From assembly GCA_964597445.1 (NCBI GenBank), contig CAZQXO010000007.1:1-64000 (forward strand): a stretch of DNA of 64,000 bases, written 5' to 3'. Source of the DNA: UBA10649 sp964597445. Lineage in GTDB: Bacteria; Actinomycetota; Actinomycetes; S36-B12. The notes beneath the pieces are model-generated. The model saw nothing but the letters and a program-made list of their open reading frames with translations. It searched no databases and was not told the origin of the DNA. Below, piece after piece: positions 18,054-26,923 of this stretch (positions within the stretch are counted from its first letter, which is position 1; every line of letters begins with the position of its first letter). The translations under genes were made by a program, and so were the position numbers.

Positions 18054-19711
18054 CGAGGCGGTCCCACCGGGATCTCGGTGATCGGCCGCAGTGTCTCGGC
18101 GAAGAAGTCATTGCCCTTGTCGTCGACGACCACGAAGGCGGGGAAGTCCTCGACCTCGATTCGCCAGACGGCCTCCATCCCGAGTTCGGGGAAGTCGAGC
18201 ACCTCCACCTTGCGGATGTTGTCCTGGGCGAGTCGTGCGGCCGGGCCGCCGATCGATCCGAGGTAGAAGCCGCCGTGCTCCTGGCAGGCCTTCGTGACCG
18301 CCGCGCTGCGATTGCCCTTGGCCAGCATGACGAAGGAGCCGCCCTCCTGCTGGAATCGATCGACGTAGGAGTCCATGCGCCCGGCGGTCGTGGGGCCGAA
18401 GGATCCTGACGCGAAGCCCTCGGGCGTCTTCGCGGGTCCCGCGTAGTAGACCGCGTGGTCTCGCAGGTACTGGGGCATGGGCTCGCCCCGGTCGAGCATC
18501 TCGCGGATGCGCGCATGGGCAAGGTCACGCGCGACGACGAGCGGCCCCGTGAGCGAGACGCGGGTGCGGATCGGCAACTGCGAGAGCTGCTGACGGATCT
18601 CGTCCATCGGGCGGTTCAGGTCGATGCGGACGACGTCGTCGTCCAGGTGGTCGTCGGACACCTCCGGCAGGTAGTGCGCCGGCTCGGTCTCGAGTTGCTC
18701 GAGGAAGACCCCCTCTCGGGTGATCCGGGCCTTCGCCTGCCGGTCAGCCGAGCAGGAGACGGCGATCGCGACGGGGCACGAGGCTCCGTGGCGCGGCAGC
18801 CGGATGACCCGCACGTCATGGCAGAAGTACTTGCCCCCGAACTGGGCGCCGATGCCGAAGCCCTGGGTCATGCGCAGCACCTGCTGCTCCATCTCCAGGT
18901 CGCGGTAGCCACGCCCCTCGTCCGAGCCGTGCACGGGAATCGAGTCGTAGTAGCGGGCGCTGGCGTACTTGGCCACCTTGAGTGCGTACTCCGCGCTCGT
19001 TCCTCCGACCACGATCGCGAGGTGGTACGGGGGGCATGCTGCGGTGCCGATCGCGCGCAGCTTCTCGTCCAGGAAGCGCTCGAAGGCGGCCGGGTTCAGC
19101 AGTGCGGCCGTCTCCTGGAACAGGTAGCTCTTGTTCGCACTGCCTCCGCCCTTCGCCATGAAGAGGAAGTCGTACTGCTGCTCGTGACCCGCGTGGGTGT
19201 CGGCGTAGAGCTCGATCTGGGCCGGCAGGTTCGATCCGGTGTTGCGCTCCTGCCACATGCTCAGCGGCGACATCTGGGAGTAGCGCAGATTGAGGCGCTG
19301 GTACGCGTCGTAGATGCCTCGCGCGAGGTCACGCTCGTCGTCGCCTTGAGTGAGCACCTGCTGGCCGCGCTTGCCCATGACGATCGCGGTGCCGGTGTCC
19401 TGGCACATGGGAAGGACGCCCCCAGCGGCCACGTTGGCGTTCTTGAGCAGGTCGAGGGCGACGAACCGGTCATTGGGGCTGGCCTCGGGATCGTCGAGGA
19501 TGCGCCGCAGCTGCGCGAGATGCCCGGGGCGAAGGAGGTGCTGGATGTCGTGGATCGCCTCGTATGCGAGCAGTCGAAGGGCGTCAGGCTCCACTGCCAG
19601 GAAGGTGCGGTCGCCGAGGGTGACCTCCGAGACGCCCTCGGCGGTGAGAAGTCGATAGGGCGTCTCGTCGGCACCCAGAGGGAGCATGTCCGTGTAGAGG
19701 AAGTCCGTCAC
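18050..19711 (-). CDS. Fumarate hydratase class I (iron-sulfur)
   Basis: A 553-residue single-chain class I fumarase of the TCA cycle, interconverting fumarate and malate with an oxygen-sensitive [4Fe-4S] cluster. The three cluster cysteines are visible in LPMCQDTGTA, KYFCHDVRVI and AVSCSADRQA. Alpha-half motifs MAKGGGSANKSYLFQ and GTAACPPYHLAIVVGGTSAE come first, then beta-half motifs LTGPLVVARDLAHARI, YYAGPAKTPEGFASGSFGPT and MLAKGNRSAAVTKAC. The start is a leaderless GTG: TACGCT (complement of 19718-19723) is 6 bases away. Many actinobacteria use class II fumarase next to glpX; here class I takes that place, separated from glpX by an amylosucrase gene. Confidence 0.95.
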   Translation of the reverse strand: MTDFLYTDMLPLGADETPYRLLTAEGVSEVTLGDRTFLAVEPDALRLLAYEAIHDIQHLLRPGHLAQLRRILDDPEASPNDRFVALDLLKNANVAAGGVLPMCQDTGTAIVMGKRGQQVLTQGDDERDLARGIYDAYQRLNLRYSQMSPLSMWQERNTGSNLPAQIELYADTHAGHEQQYDFLFMAKGGGSANKSYLFQETAALLNPAAFERFLDEKLRAIGTAACPPYHLAIVVGGTSAEYALKVAKYASARYYDSIPVHGSDEGRGYRDLEMEQQVLRMTQGFGIGAQFGGKYFCHDVRVIRLPRHGASCPVAIAVSCSADRQAKARITREGVFLEQLETEPAHYLPEVSDDHLDDDVVRIDLNRPMDEIRQQLSQLPIRTRVSLTGPLVVARDLAHARIREMLDRGEPMPQYLRDHAVYYAGPAKTPEGFASGSFGPTTAGRMDSYVDRFQQEGGSFVMLAKGNRSAAVTKACQEHGGFYLGSIGGPAARLAQDNIRKVEVLDFPELGMEAVWRIEVEDFPAFVVVDDKGNDFFAETLRPITEIPVGPPR

Positions 19712-19772
19712 AGGTTCAGCGTAGGGGGAGACGAGCGAGGCGGTGCCTTCGTGACCATGGTGGTGACCGGTC

Positions 19773-21713
19773 TCACGCTCGGGGGGACGCCGGTGCCGTC
19801 AGCCACCACGCGGCATACGGAGGCAGGATGACCGGGCCGGTGATGTCGATGGCCTCATCGCGAATGTGCTCGTGCAGAGTGCCGGGACTCAGGGGACTCA
19901 GGGCACCGGGCCACAGCACGCGGCGGCGCTCGGAGAGGTTGTACACCTCGACGAGGGCACCGGAGGGGTGGCGCCTGCGGAAGAGGAGCACGGCGGGGTC
20001 GTCGGTCACGATGACCTCGGTGCCCACGGCGGCGTGGAGCGCGGGCAGGCCCTTGCGCGCCGTGATGAGGGAGCGGATGGCCGCGAACACCCGGGCAGGG
20101 ACCTCGTCACCCGAGCCACGGCCGGCGGCCATCGTCCAGTCCATGGCTGGTCGATGGAGCCACCGGTTGTCGTCCGCCTTCGCCGGATCGGCGAGGTAGG
20201 ACTCATCGTTGAGCATGCCCAGCTCATCGCCCATGTAGAGCAGGGGCAGGCCCCCGAAGCCGAAGGCCATGGCGTAGGCGCACGTCAGGCGCGCGATCGC
20301 CGCATCCACGGCTGCGGAGTCCTTCGCGTCGAGAGCCGCCTCGACTCCTGCGAGACTCGCGGCTGATCCCGAGGTGCGCCGGTCGCCTGTCTCGGGATTC
20401 GACTGGAAGTGCGCGCCGCGTGCGAAGCTTCCGTCGAACTCCCCGGCATAGAAGTCGGCGAGGAAGGCCCGATGGCTGAAGCCGTCCCACCCGACCGCGG
20501 CTGCGTCGGCGTCATCGATCGCCCAGCCGATGTCGTCGTGGCACCGCACGTACGTGGCCCACGCCGAGGTCACCGGAATCGGGTTGAACCGCGAGAGGGC
20601 GGTGGCCAGGAGGCGACCGTCTCGTGCGGCCAGGGCCGACCAGATCTGCACCATGAGTGAGTTGTGGTACGCCAGCTCGCTCACCTTGCCGGCGTGCTCG
20701 CCCTGGCCGAGGTAGGCCACGACGTCGGCAGGTCCGACGATCGCCTCGGCCTTGAAGATGAGTGCGGGGGCCATGATGTGGGCGGCGGCGCGCATGGCCT
20801 GGGTCAGCGCATGCACCTCAGGCTGGTTCTGGCAGTTGGTCCCCATCCGCTTCCAGGTGAAGGCGATCGCATCGAGGCGGATGCAGTCGGCCCCCTGGTT
20901 GGCAAGGAACCCGATGATGTCGACGAACTCGACCATGACCTCGGGGTTGGCCCAGTTGAGATCCCACTGCCACTCGTTGAAGGTGGTCCACACCCAGCCC
21001 TGCAGATCGGCGTCCCAGGTGAAGTTGCCGGGCGCGAAGGCCGGAAAGACTTCCGGAAGGTTCTTCTCGTAGGCATCCGGGGTGATGCGATCGGGGAACA
21101 CGAGGAAGTAGTCGCGGTAGTGGGCGTCACCCTCGCGGGCCTTCTGGGCCCACGCGTGCTCCCGCGCGACGTGGTTCAGGACGAGGTCGAGGGTCAGGGA
21201 GATGCCGGCGTCGTGCAGCTGGGACGCGAGCTCGGCGAGGTCCTGCATCGTGCCCAGATCCGTGCGCACCGAGCGGTAGTCCATGACGGCATAGCCGCCG
21301 TCGTTGGCCCCCGGGCGCGGGGTGAGGAGCGGCATCAGGTGCAGGTAGGTGACCCCGAGGTCGACGAGGTAGTCGATGCGCTGGCCGATGCCGACCAGGT
21401 TCCCGGCGAACAGGTCGGTGTAGGCGACGTAGCCCACGGCGTCCTGGGACTGGAACCAGTCCGGGCGCAGAATCCGCTCACGATCTCGCTGACGCAGGCT
21501 CTCGGGACGTGACAGGTGCACGTCGGCGATCACATCGACGATGCGTCGCAGCACGGGAGCCGGGTCGTAGACCTCGACCAGGCCTGCCCACAGGTCGGGG
21601 GCCCATCGGTCGTACCGGGCCAGGACATCCGTGGCCTGCGGGTCGTCGGCGAGCCGGTCCGCCAGACGCGCACGACCGTCGGCGATCGTGGAGCCGTAGG
21701 CGGGCGCGGTCAT
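19773..21713 (-). CDS. Amylosucrase-type GH13 glucosyltransferase/hydrolase
   Basis: A 646-residue GH13 enzyme resembling amylosucrase, which splits sucrose and transfers glucose to alpha-glucans. The N-terminal helical domain (YDRWAPDLWAGLVEVYDPAP) is followed by the barrel with LHLMPLLTPRPGANDGGYAV, DLVLNHVAREHAWAQKA, nucleophile Asp281 in CIRLDAIAF, acid/base Glu323 in IFKAEAIVG and Asp393 in RCHDDIGWA. HDDIGW and EFDGSFARG are amylosucrase-like; sucrose hydrolase or a trehalose-forming enzyme remain possible. A cre/LacI-type operator overlaps its upstream region. The gene sits between fumarase and glpX, which are close neighbours in relatives, suggesting insertion. Confidence 0.88.
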   Translation of the reverse strand: MTAPAYGSTIADGRARLADRLADDPQATDVLARYDRWAPDLWAGLVEVYDPAPVLRRIVDVIADVHLSRPESLRQRDRERILRPDWFQSQDAVGYVAYTDLFAGNLVGIGQRIDYLVDLGVTYLHLMPLLTPRPGANDGGYAVMDYRSVRTDLGTMQDLAELASQLHDAGISLTLDLVLNHVAREHAWAQKAREGDAHYRDYFLVFPDRITPDAYEKNLPEVFPAFAPGNFTWDADLQGWVWTTFNEWQWDLNWANPEVMVEFVDIIGFLANQGADCIRLDAIAFTWKRMGTNCQNQPEVHALTQAMRAAAHIMAPALIFKAEAIVGPADVVAYLGQGEHAGKVSELAYHNSLMVQIWSALAARDGRLLATALSRFNPIPVTSAWATYVRCHDDIGWAIDDADAAAVGWDGFSHRAFLADFYAGEFDGSFARGAHFQSNPETGDRRTSGSAASLAGVEAALDAKDSAAVDAAIARLTCAYAMAFGFGGLPLLYMGDELGMLNDESYLADPAKADDNRWLHRPAMDWTMAAGRGSGDEVPARVFAAIRSLITARKGLPALHAAVGTEVIVTDDPAVLLFRRRHPSGALVEVYNLSERRRVLWPGALSPLSPGTLHEHIRDEAIDITGPVILPPYAAWWLTAPASPRA

Positions 21714-21729
21714 GTGCTCATTCCGTCCA

Positions 21730-21743
21730 TGTAAACGATGTCA
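21730..21743. promoter_or_regulatory. LacI/CcpA (cre)-type operator upstream of the amylosucrase gene
   Basis: TGTAAACGATGTCA fits the cre consensus TGWAANCGNTNWCA at every defined position, with the central CG typical of LacI/GalR-family operators. It lies 17-30 bases before the amylosucrase start, where a repressor would block transcription. No LacI-family gene is in the window, so the regulator would be encoded elsewhere. Confidence 0.55.
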
Positions 21744-21830
21744 CCGCACAGCATGATGCCCCGCAGGGGTAGTCGGCAAGAGGTGGGGGTGGGGCTGTCA
21801 GCGTGTGCATGCCCGGAATCAGGGTTTCCC

Positions 21831-21894
21831 GGCTCCTGCGGCGCTCCGGATCCCTACGCGCCGGCTTCTGCGGCGCTCCGGATCCCTACGCGCC
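21831..21894. repeat. 32-bp tandem duplication at the 3' end of glpX
   Basis: Two adjacent 32-base units (21831-21862 and 21863-21894) differ at one position (GGCTCCTGCGG versus GGCTTCTGCGG). The second unit contains the glpX stop codon. Each unit includes TGCGGCGCTCCG, 8 variable bases, then CGCGCC. The same arrangement recurs at 25886-25911, so this is a dispersed short intergenic element. Confidence 0.75.
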
Positions 21895-22914
21895 GTGGGC
21901 TCCCCCCGCACTGCTGAAGTCCACGCTGCTGTACGTCGACAGCTTCGCGAGGCGGTGCTCACTGCGCACCTCGCGAATCGTCCCGCTCTTGCTCCGCATC
22001 ACGATCGAGTGCGTCGTCGGGCCTGCGGGGGTGTACCGAACGCCCTCCATGAGCTCGCCGTCGGTGATGCCGGTCGCGCAGAAGAAGACGTTGTCTCCGG
22101 TGACGAGATCGTCGGTCGTCAGCACCCGCGACAGGTCATGCCCGGCGTCCAGGGCCCGACGCCGCTCGTCCTCGTCGCGCGGCGTCAGTCGTCCCTGGAT
22201 CGTGCCGCCGAGGCACTTCATGGCGCAGGCCGCGATGATGCCCTCGGGTGTGCCGCCGATGCCGGCGAGGAGGTCGACGCCGGTCCCGGCCCGCGCGGCC
22301 ATGATCGCACCAGCGACGTCACCGTCCGTGATGAACTTGATGCGCGCTCCAGTGGCGCGCACATCGGCGACGAGCGAGTCGTGGCGAGGTCGATCGAGGA
22401 TGCACACGGTGAGGTCGGCGACGTTCTCACCCTTGGCCTTCGCGAGTCGAGTGAGGTTCGTTCCGATGGGGGCGGTGATGTCGATGACATCGGCACCCTC
22501 GGGTCCGACAACGAGCTTCTCCATGTAGAAGACGGCGCTGGGGTCGTACATCGCGCCCCGCTCCGCCACCGCCAGCACCGCGATCGCATTGGGCATGCCC
22601 TTGGCATTCAGGGTGGTGCCGTCGATCGGATCGACGGCGACGTCGACGTCGGGGCCCGTTCCGTCGCCCACGCGCTCACCGTTGAACAGCATCGGGGCGT
22701 CGTCCTTCTCGCCCTCGCCGATGACCACCGTGCCGTTCATCGACACGCTTCCGATCAGCTGGCGCATGGCATTGACCGCCGCGCCGTCGGCGCCGTTCTT
22801 GTCACCGCGGCCGACCCAGCGGGCGGCAGCCATGGCGGCCGCCTCGGTCACGCGCACCAGCTCCAGAGCCAGATTGCGATCCGGGACCTCGGGTGCCCGC
22901 TCCTGCGCCGCCAT
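21886..22914 (-). CDS. glpX: Fructose-1,6-bisphosphatase class II (GlpX)
   Basis: A 342-residue gluconeogenic phosphatase converting fructose 1,6-bisphosphate to fructose 6-phosphate. GlpX hallmarks are ALELVRVTEAAAMAAARWVG, GTVVIGEGEKDDAPML, the metal site VDPIDGTTLNAKGMPNA, and GGTPEGIIAACAMKCLGG. The start is leaderless: TACGCT (complement of 22921-22926) lies 6 bases before the ATG. The last codons read into the second copy of a 32-bp tandem repeat, so the C-terminal AGGAHGA tail is partly encoded by the repeat. It is divergent from the DUF4245 gene. Confidence 0.96.
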   Translation of the reverse strand: MAAQERAPEVPDRNLALELVRVTEAAAMAAARWVGRGDKNGADGAAVNAMRQLIGSVSMNGTVVIGEGEKDDAPMLFNGERVGDGTGPDVDVAVDPIDGTTLNAKGMPNAIAVLAVAERGAMYDPSAVFYMEKLVVGPEGADVIDITAPIGTNLTRLAKAKGENVADLTVCILDRPRHDSLVADVRATGARIKFITDGDVAGAIMAARAGTGVDLLAGIGGTPEGIIAACAMKCLGGTIQGRLTPRDEDERRRALDAGHDLSRVLTTDDLVTGDNVFFCATGITDGELMEGVRYTPAGPTTHSIVMRSKSGTIREVRSEHRLAKLSTYSSVDFSSAGGAHGA

Positions 22915-22993
22915 GCCGCCAGCGTAGCCATGGGGGAGGGACGAGTCGCGAGGTCGATTCGTGGACCTTCCCGGAATGGGCGATCATGGGGTC

Positions 22994-23569
22994 GTGAGCG
23001 ATCAGGTCGACGTGGGCGATTCCACGCCCCAGCCCACAGGGCGGTCCACGGGGCACTTGCGCAAGACCGTCACGGACATGGTCCTGTCCATGGCCGTGGT
23101 CCTCGCCCTGGTCTTCGTCATCGTCCTGCTGGCCTGGCGGCCCACCCCCCAGGTCATCAACGTCATCGATCCCGCCCCGGCGATCGCCCAGGCCACAGCC
23201 CAGGCCGACTTCCCGCTGGTCACGCCCACCGGTCTGGAGGCTGACTGGCGTCCGACCAGTGCGCGGTGGGAGCCGTCACCCGAGTCCGGATCCGATCCCG
23301 TGCTGCACATCGGCTACGTGACGCCGACCGACCAGTACGGCCAGGTGAGCCTGTCGCGCTCGGCAACCGAGCGCTACCTGACGGAGCAGACGTCCGGAGG
23401 CAGGCCGATCGACACGCGCGAGGTCGCTGGAGCGGTGTGGCAGAGGTGGGAGGCCGACGACCGTCGAAGCCTCGTCCTGATCGAGGACGGTGTCACCACG
23501 ATCGTGTCCGGCACGGGGGGGTGGTCGGAGATCGAGGGTCTCGCGGCGACTCTCCAGCCCCTGCCCTAG
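22994..23569 (+). CDS. DUF4245 membrane-anchored protein
   Basis: A 191-residue protein with a short cytoplasmic Pro/Thr-rich N-terminus, one membrane helix (MVLSMAVVLALVFVIVLLAW) and an extracytoplasmic DUF4245 domain: DFPLVTPTGLEADWRPTSA, HIGYVTPTDQYGQVSLSRSA and DTREVAGAVWQRWEADDRRS. Function is unknown; the gene commonly lies by glpX and xse genes in actinobacteria, as here. I used the GTG at 22994. An in-frame GTG at 22961 has a GAGG 7 bases upstream and would add 11 residues, so the start is uncertain. Confidence 0.85.
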   Translation: MSDQVDVGDSTPQPTGRSTGHLRKTVTDMVLSMAVVLALVFVIVLLAWRPTPQVINVIDPAPAIAQATAQADFPLVTPTGLEADWRPTSARWEPSPESGSDPVLHIGYVTPTDQYGQVSLSRSATERYLTEQTSGGRPIDTREVAGAVWQRWEADDRRSLVLIEDGVTTIVSGTGGWSEIEGLAATLQPLP

Positions 23570-23595
23570 TCCGCGATCAGTCCTTCAGTCCGGGA

Positions 23596-23823
23596 TCAGT
23601 CCTCGTCGTCCTCGTCGTCGACCGTGACGCGCTCCCGTGCCGCGTCGAGCCACGTCTGGCAGTGCTGCGCGAGCGCCTCGCCGCGCTCCCACAGGGCGAG
23701 TGACTCCTCGAGCGTGAGCCCACCGGACTCGAGCTGCTGCACGACGGAGGCGAGCTCGTCCCGTGCCTGCTCGTAGGTGAGGTCGGTGTCCTGAGCCGCC
23801 GCGGTGGAGCTCTTCCTGGTCAC
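23596..23823 (-). CDS. xseB: Exodeoxyribonuclease VII small subunit
   Basis: A 75-residue helical protein with the XseB core LTYEQARDELASVVQQLESG followed by GLTLEESLALWERGEALAQH and CQTWLDAARERV, ending in an acidic tail. Several copies assemble on XseA to form exonuclease VII, which degrades single-stranded DNA to oligonucleotides. The ATG overlaps the xseA stop as ATGA, the standard coupled arrangement. Confidence 0.95.
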   Translation of the reverse strand: MTRKSSTAAAQDTDLTYEQARDELASVVQQLESGGLTLEESLALWERGEALAQHCQTWLDAARERVTVDDEDDED

Positions 23824-24965
23824 GGTGTGTCCTCTCGTCGCGCGGTCAGGCGTCCGTGGGAGACGCGGATGTCGAGCAGGGCCTGTGCGGGAACCTCGTC
23901 GGCATCGCGGACGATCCGACCCTCATCCGTCAGCACAATGGCATAGCCGCGCTCCAGCGTGGCCTGCGGAGAGAGCGCGCGAATGCGGGCCTGGAGGTGG
24001 TGGACGTCCTGCTCTGCCGCATCGAGTCGGGACGAGATCACTGCCCTCGCACGCTGGCGCCGATGATCCAGGGTCTGCTGGCCGCTGTCGATCAGGTGGC
24101 GAAGGGTCAGGGTGGCTCGGGATCGCAGACCGGTGACGAGAGCCTGCTGCTCGATGACCGACGGCACCACGCGCTTGGCCGCATCCGTCGGTGTCGAGGC
24201 GCGGAGGTCGGCGACGAAATCGAGCAGGGGCGCGTCCTGCTCATGGCCGATGGCGCTCACGACGGGTGTGTGACAGGCAGAGACGGCGCGCACCAGGGTC
24301 TCGTTGCTGAAGGGCAGCAGATCCTCCACGCTGCCGCCTCCGCGCGTGATGATGATGACGTCGACGTCGGCCAGGGCATCGAGCTCCATGACGGCGCTCG
24401 TGACGGCGGACACCGCCTGTGCTCCCTGGACAGGAACCTCGCGGACCTCGAAGTCGATCGACGGCCATCGCTCGCGGGCGTTGACGAGGACATCCTGCAT
24501 CGCTGCGCTGTTGCGTCCGCAGATGAGGCCGACCCGACGTGGGAGGAAAGGCAGGGGCTTCTTGCGCTCGGGGGCAAAGAGGCCCTCGGCCGCCAGCAGG
24601 TCGCGCAGTCGAGCGAGGTCGGCGAGCAGTGTCCCGAGGCCCACGTGCCGGATCTCCCGGGCCAGCATCGACAGCGACCCGCGGGCTGCGTAGAAGTCCG
24701 GCTTGGCGTGGACGAGGAGCCGCTGCCCCTCCTGCAGGGGCGGGTCGAGTCGTCCGATCACGATCGAGTCGGCCTTGACGGTCAGCGACATGTCGACGTC
24801 CGTGTCGCGCAGCACGAAGTAGTGGAAGCGTGCTCCCGGACGGGGTCGGTACTCGGCCACCTGCCCGTCGATCCACACGGCTCCGAGGCGTGCGATCCAG
24901 TCGGTGAGCGATCGCGCGATGGTCCTGACCGCGGCGGGAGACTCCGGTGTCGTCTCGAGCGCCAT
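23820..24965 (-). CDS. xseA: Exodeoxyribonuclease VII large subunit
   Basis: The 381-residue catalytic subunit of exonuclease VII. An N-terminal OB-fold (LGAVWIDGQVAEYRPRPGAR to ARGSLSMLAREI) precedes the nuclease domain with RRVGLICGRNSAAMQDVL, VDVIIITRGGGSVEDLLPF and VVSAIGHEQDAPLLDFVADL, in which the GGGS loop, His and Asp are active-site residues. A coiled coil and the ERGYAIVLTDEGRIV terminus follow. It is at the short end of family length but all blocks are present. The start is leaderless: TAGGCT (complement of 24973-24978) is 7 bases before the ATG. Confidence 0.96.
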   Translation of the reverse strand: MALETTPESPAAVRTIARSLTDWIARLGAVWIDGQVAEYRPRPGARFHYFVLRDTDVDMSLTVKADSIVIGRLDPPLQEGQRLLVHAKPDFYAARGSLSMLAREIRHVGLGTLLADLARLRDLLAAEGLFAPERKKPLPFLPRRVGLICGRNSAAMQDVLVNARERWPSIDFEVREVPVQGAQAVSAVTSAVMELDALADVDVIIITRGGGSVEDLLPFSNETLVRAVSACHTPVVSAIGHEQDAPLLDFVADLRASTPTDAAKRVVPSVIEQQALVTGLRSRATLTLRHLIDSGQQTLDHRRQRARAVISSRLDAAEQDVHHLQARIRALSPQATLERGYAIVLTDEGRIVRDADEVPAQALLDIRVSHGRLTARREDTP

Positions 24966-25018
24966 GGCGGGAAGCCTACGGGTCGAGGGCGCTGCTCACC
25001 GGGGCTGACGGGACCCGG

Positions 25019-25855
25019 CTACCAGCGCCTCGGATCGAGAAGGTCGATGTCGCCGGAGGCGAGGGACGCGTCGGCGAGTCGAGCGGGCGTGGACGCCCAT
25101 GCCTCGCACGCGGCATTCAGTTCGACCGGTGACGTGACGCCGATGACGACGTGCGTGGCCCATGGCAGGGCGCGCACGTGCGACAGGCAGGCGGCCACGG
25201 GGGTCTGCCCGGTGCTCTCGGCGTGAGCCCGGAACCTCCAGACGTCGGGGTGTGAGGCGTGCTCTCCCGCGGTCGAGACCAGCACGCCCTGGAGGAAGGC
25301 GCTTCGCACGACGATCTCGGCACCCTGCGCGGCGAGGTCGAGGAGAGCCGGGGACGAGTCGAGTCGACGATCCAGGACGTTCGCGGGCACCTGGACGATG
25401 CCGAGAGGGCACGAGCGGGAGGAGAACACCTCCGTCGCCGACTGCACCCCGCTCGCGTCGTAGACGGAGACACCCGCATGCGTGACGAGCCCCGCATCGC
25501 GGGCCCGTCCCAGGGAGGTGACAGCAGTGCGACGCGACGCCTCGTCGAGGGCGTCCCAGTCGTGCAGAAGCACCCCGTGGAGTCGGTCCATGCCGAGATC
25601 GACCAGGGAGGCGTGGATCTGCTCCTGCACGTCGCTCGCACCGGCCACCTTCGTGGTGATCGAGAAGTCCCGGGCGAAGGGCCGCAGCCTCGACTGCGCA
25701 TCTCCGTACCCCGCAGCCGTGTCGATGTCGGCGATGTCCCACTCGCGGGCCGTAGCCACGATGTCGGCGACGGTGTCATCAGCCAGGCGTCCGGCCGTGT
25801 TGGTCACGCCGTAGTGGGACCCCCACTGGGCGGTGCCGAGCATGAGTCGTGTCAC
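25019..25855 (-). CDS. Aldo/keto reductase family protein
   Basis: A 278-residue TIM-barrel oxidoreductase. It begins MLGTAQWGSHYGVTNTAG, followed by DIDTAAGYGDAQSRL with the family Asp and Tyr, FSITTKVA with the Lys, and GVLLHDWDAL supplying the His of the AKR catalytic set. The C-terminal part (VVIGVTSPVELNAACEAW) is the usual cofactor-binding end. It resembles the subgroup with a GTAQ start found in sugar-biosynthesis contexts. Substrate unknown. It lies between xseA and ispH on its own. Confidence 0.88.
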   Translation of the reverse strand: MTRLMLGTAQWGSHYGVTNTAGRLADDTVADIVATAREWDIADIDTAAGYGDAQSRLRPFARDFSITTKVAGASDVQEQIHASLVDLGMDRLHGVLLHDWDALDEASRRTAVTSLGRARDAGLVTHAGVSVYDASGVQSATEVFSSRSCPLGIVQVPANVLDRRLDSSPALLDLAAQGAEIVVRSAFLQGVLVSTAGEHASHPDVWRFRAHAESTGQTPVAACLSHVRALPWATHVVIGVTSPVELNAACEAWASTPARLADASLASGDIDLLDPRRW

Positions 25856-25885
25856 GCAGCCATCCCATCACGTCCCGGGCGGGAC

Positions 25886-25911
25886 TGCGGCGCTCCGCAG
25901 CGCTTCGCGCC
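25886..25911. repeat. Dispersed copy of the TGCGGCGCTCCG-N8-CGCGCC element
   Basis: TGCGGCGCTCCG (25886-25897), 8 bases, and CGCGCC (25906-25911) reproduce the layout of the two tandem units at 21831-21894. Here the variable part forms GCGCT-CCGC-AGCGC, a short hairpin. It lies in the gap between the divergent aldo/keto reductase and ispH genes, upstream of the ispH -10 box. Confidence 0.55.
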
Positions 25912-25957
25912 GGTCCGCGATGATGCCGCCCCGAGCATCACCACCTAGCATGGCGTC

Positions 25958-26920
25958 ATGGCGATCGGAAAGAAGGTGCTCCTCGCGGCGCCCCGCGGGT
26001 ACTGCGCTGGCGTCGACCGGGCGGTCGTCACCGTCGAGAAGGCGCTCGACCACTACGGCGCCCCGGTGTACGTGCGCAAGCAGATCGTGCACAACAAGTA
26101 CGTCGTGCAGGCCCTGGAGGATCGCGGCGCCATCTTCGTCGAGGAGCTCGAGGAGGTTCCCGAGGGGTCCGTGGTGGTGTTCTCCGCGCACGGGGTCGCT
26201 CCGGTCGTGCATGAGGAGGCGAAGGAGCGTCAGCTTCGGACCATCGACGCCACATGCCCGCTCGTCACGAAGGTGCACGCAGAGGCGAAGCGGTTCGCCG
26301 CGGAGGGCTACCAGATCGTCCTCGTCGGCCATGAGGGTCACGAGGAGGTCGTCGGCACGATGGGCGAGGCACCCGGCGTCATGACGCTCGTCGAGAACCC
26401 TGCTGACGCCGCGTCCGTCGAGCTGCCGGAGAGCGACCGACTCGTCTGGCTGTCGCAGACGACCCTCTCCGTCGATGAGACGCTGGAGACCGTCGACGTC
26501 CTGAAGAGCCGGTTCCCGAATCTCGTGAGTCCGCCCAGTGATGACATCTGCTACGCGACTCAGAACCGTCAGGCCGCGGTGAAGGCGATCGCCCCGCAGT
26601 GCGACGTCTTCATCGTCGTGGGCTCGGGCAACTCGTCCAACAGCGTCCGTCTGGTTGAGGTGGCCCTTGAGGCGGGTGCCACGAGCGCTCATCGAGTCGA
26701 CTACGCCGACGAGCTCGACGATGCCTGGTTCGCGGGCGCGTCCATCATCGGCCTGTCGAGCGGCGCATCGGTGCCGGAGATCCTCGTCGATGACGTCCTG
26801 ACGTGGCTGCGTGAGCGCGGCTACGGAACGGTCGAGGAGGTCTTCACTGCTGAGGAGACCCTCATCTTCGCCCTGCCGCCCGAGCTGCGACGCGACCTGA
26901 AGGCCGCAGGCACGCAGTAG
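25958..26920 (+). CDS. ispH: 4-hydroxy-3-methylbut-2-enyl diphosphate reductase
   Basis: A 320-residue iron-sulfur enzyme that makes isopentenyl and dimethylallyl diphosphate in the last step of the non-mevalonate pathway. The three [4Fe-4S] cysteines are Cys16 (PRGYCAGVDRAV), Cys100 (DATCPLVTKVH) and Cys198 (DDICYATQNRQ). SAHGVAP, LVGHEGHEEV, GSGNSSNS and GLSSGASVPE complete the family order. The transcript is leaderless: TAGCAT at 25946-25951 is 6 bases before the ATG. It supplies precursors for the cis-prenyl transferase encoded at 13855. A DUF6542 gene converges on its end, and ychF lies beyond that. Confidence 0.97.
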   Translation: MAIGKKVLLAAPRGYCAGVDRAVVTVEKALDHYGAPVYVRKQIVHNKYVVQALEDRGAIFVEELEEVPEGSVVVFSAHGVAPVVHEEAKERQLRTIDATCPLVTKVHAEAKRFAAEGYQIVLVGHEGHEEVVGTMGEAPGVMTLVENPADAASVELPESDRLVWLSQTTLSVDETLETVDVLKSRFPNLVSPPSDDICYATQNRQAAVKAIAPQCDVFIVVGSGNSSNSVRLVEVALEAGATSAHRVDYADELDDAWFAGASIIGLSSGASVPEILVDDVLTWLRERGYGTVEEVFTAEETLIFALPPELRRDLKAAGTQ

Positions 26921-26923
26921 CCG

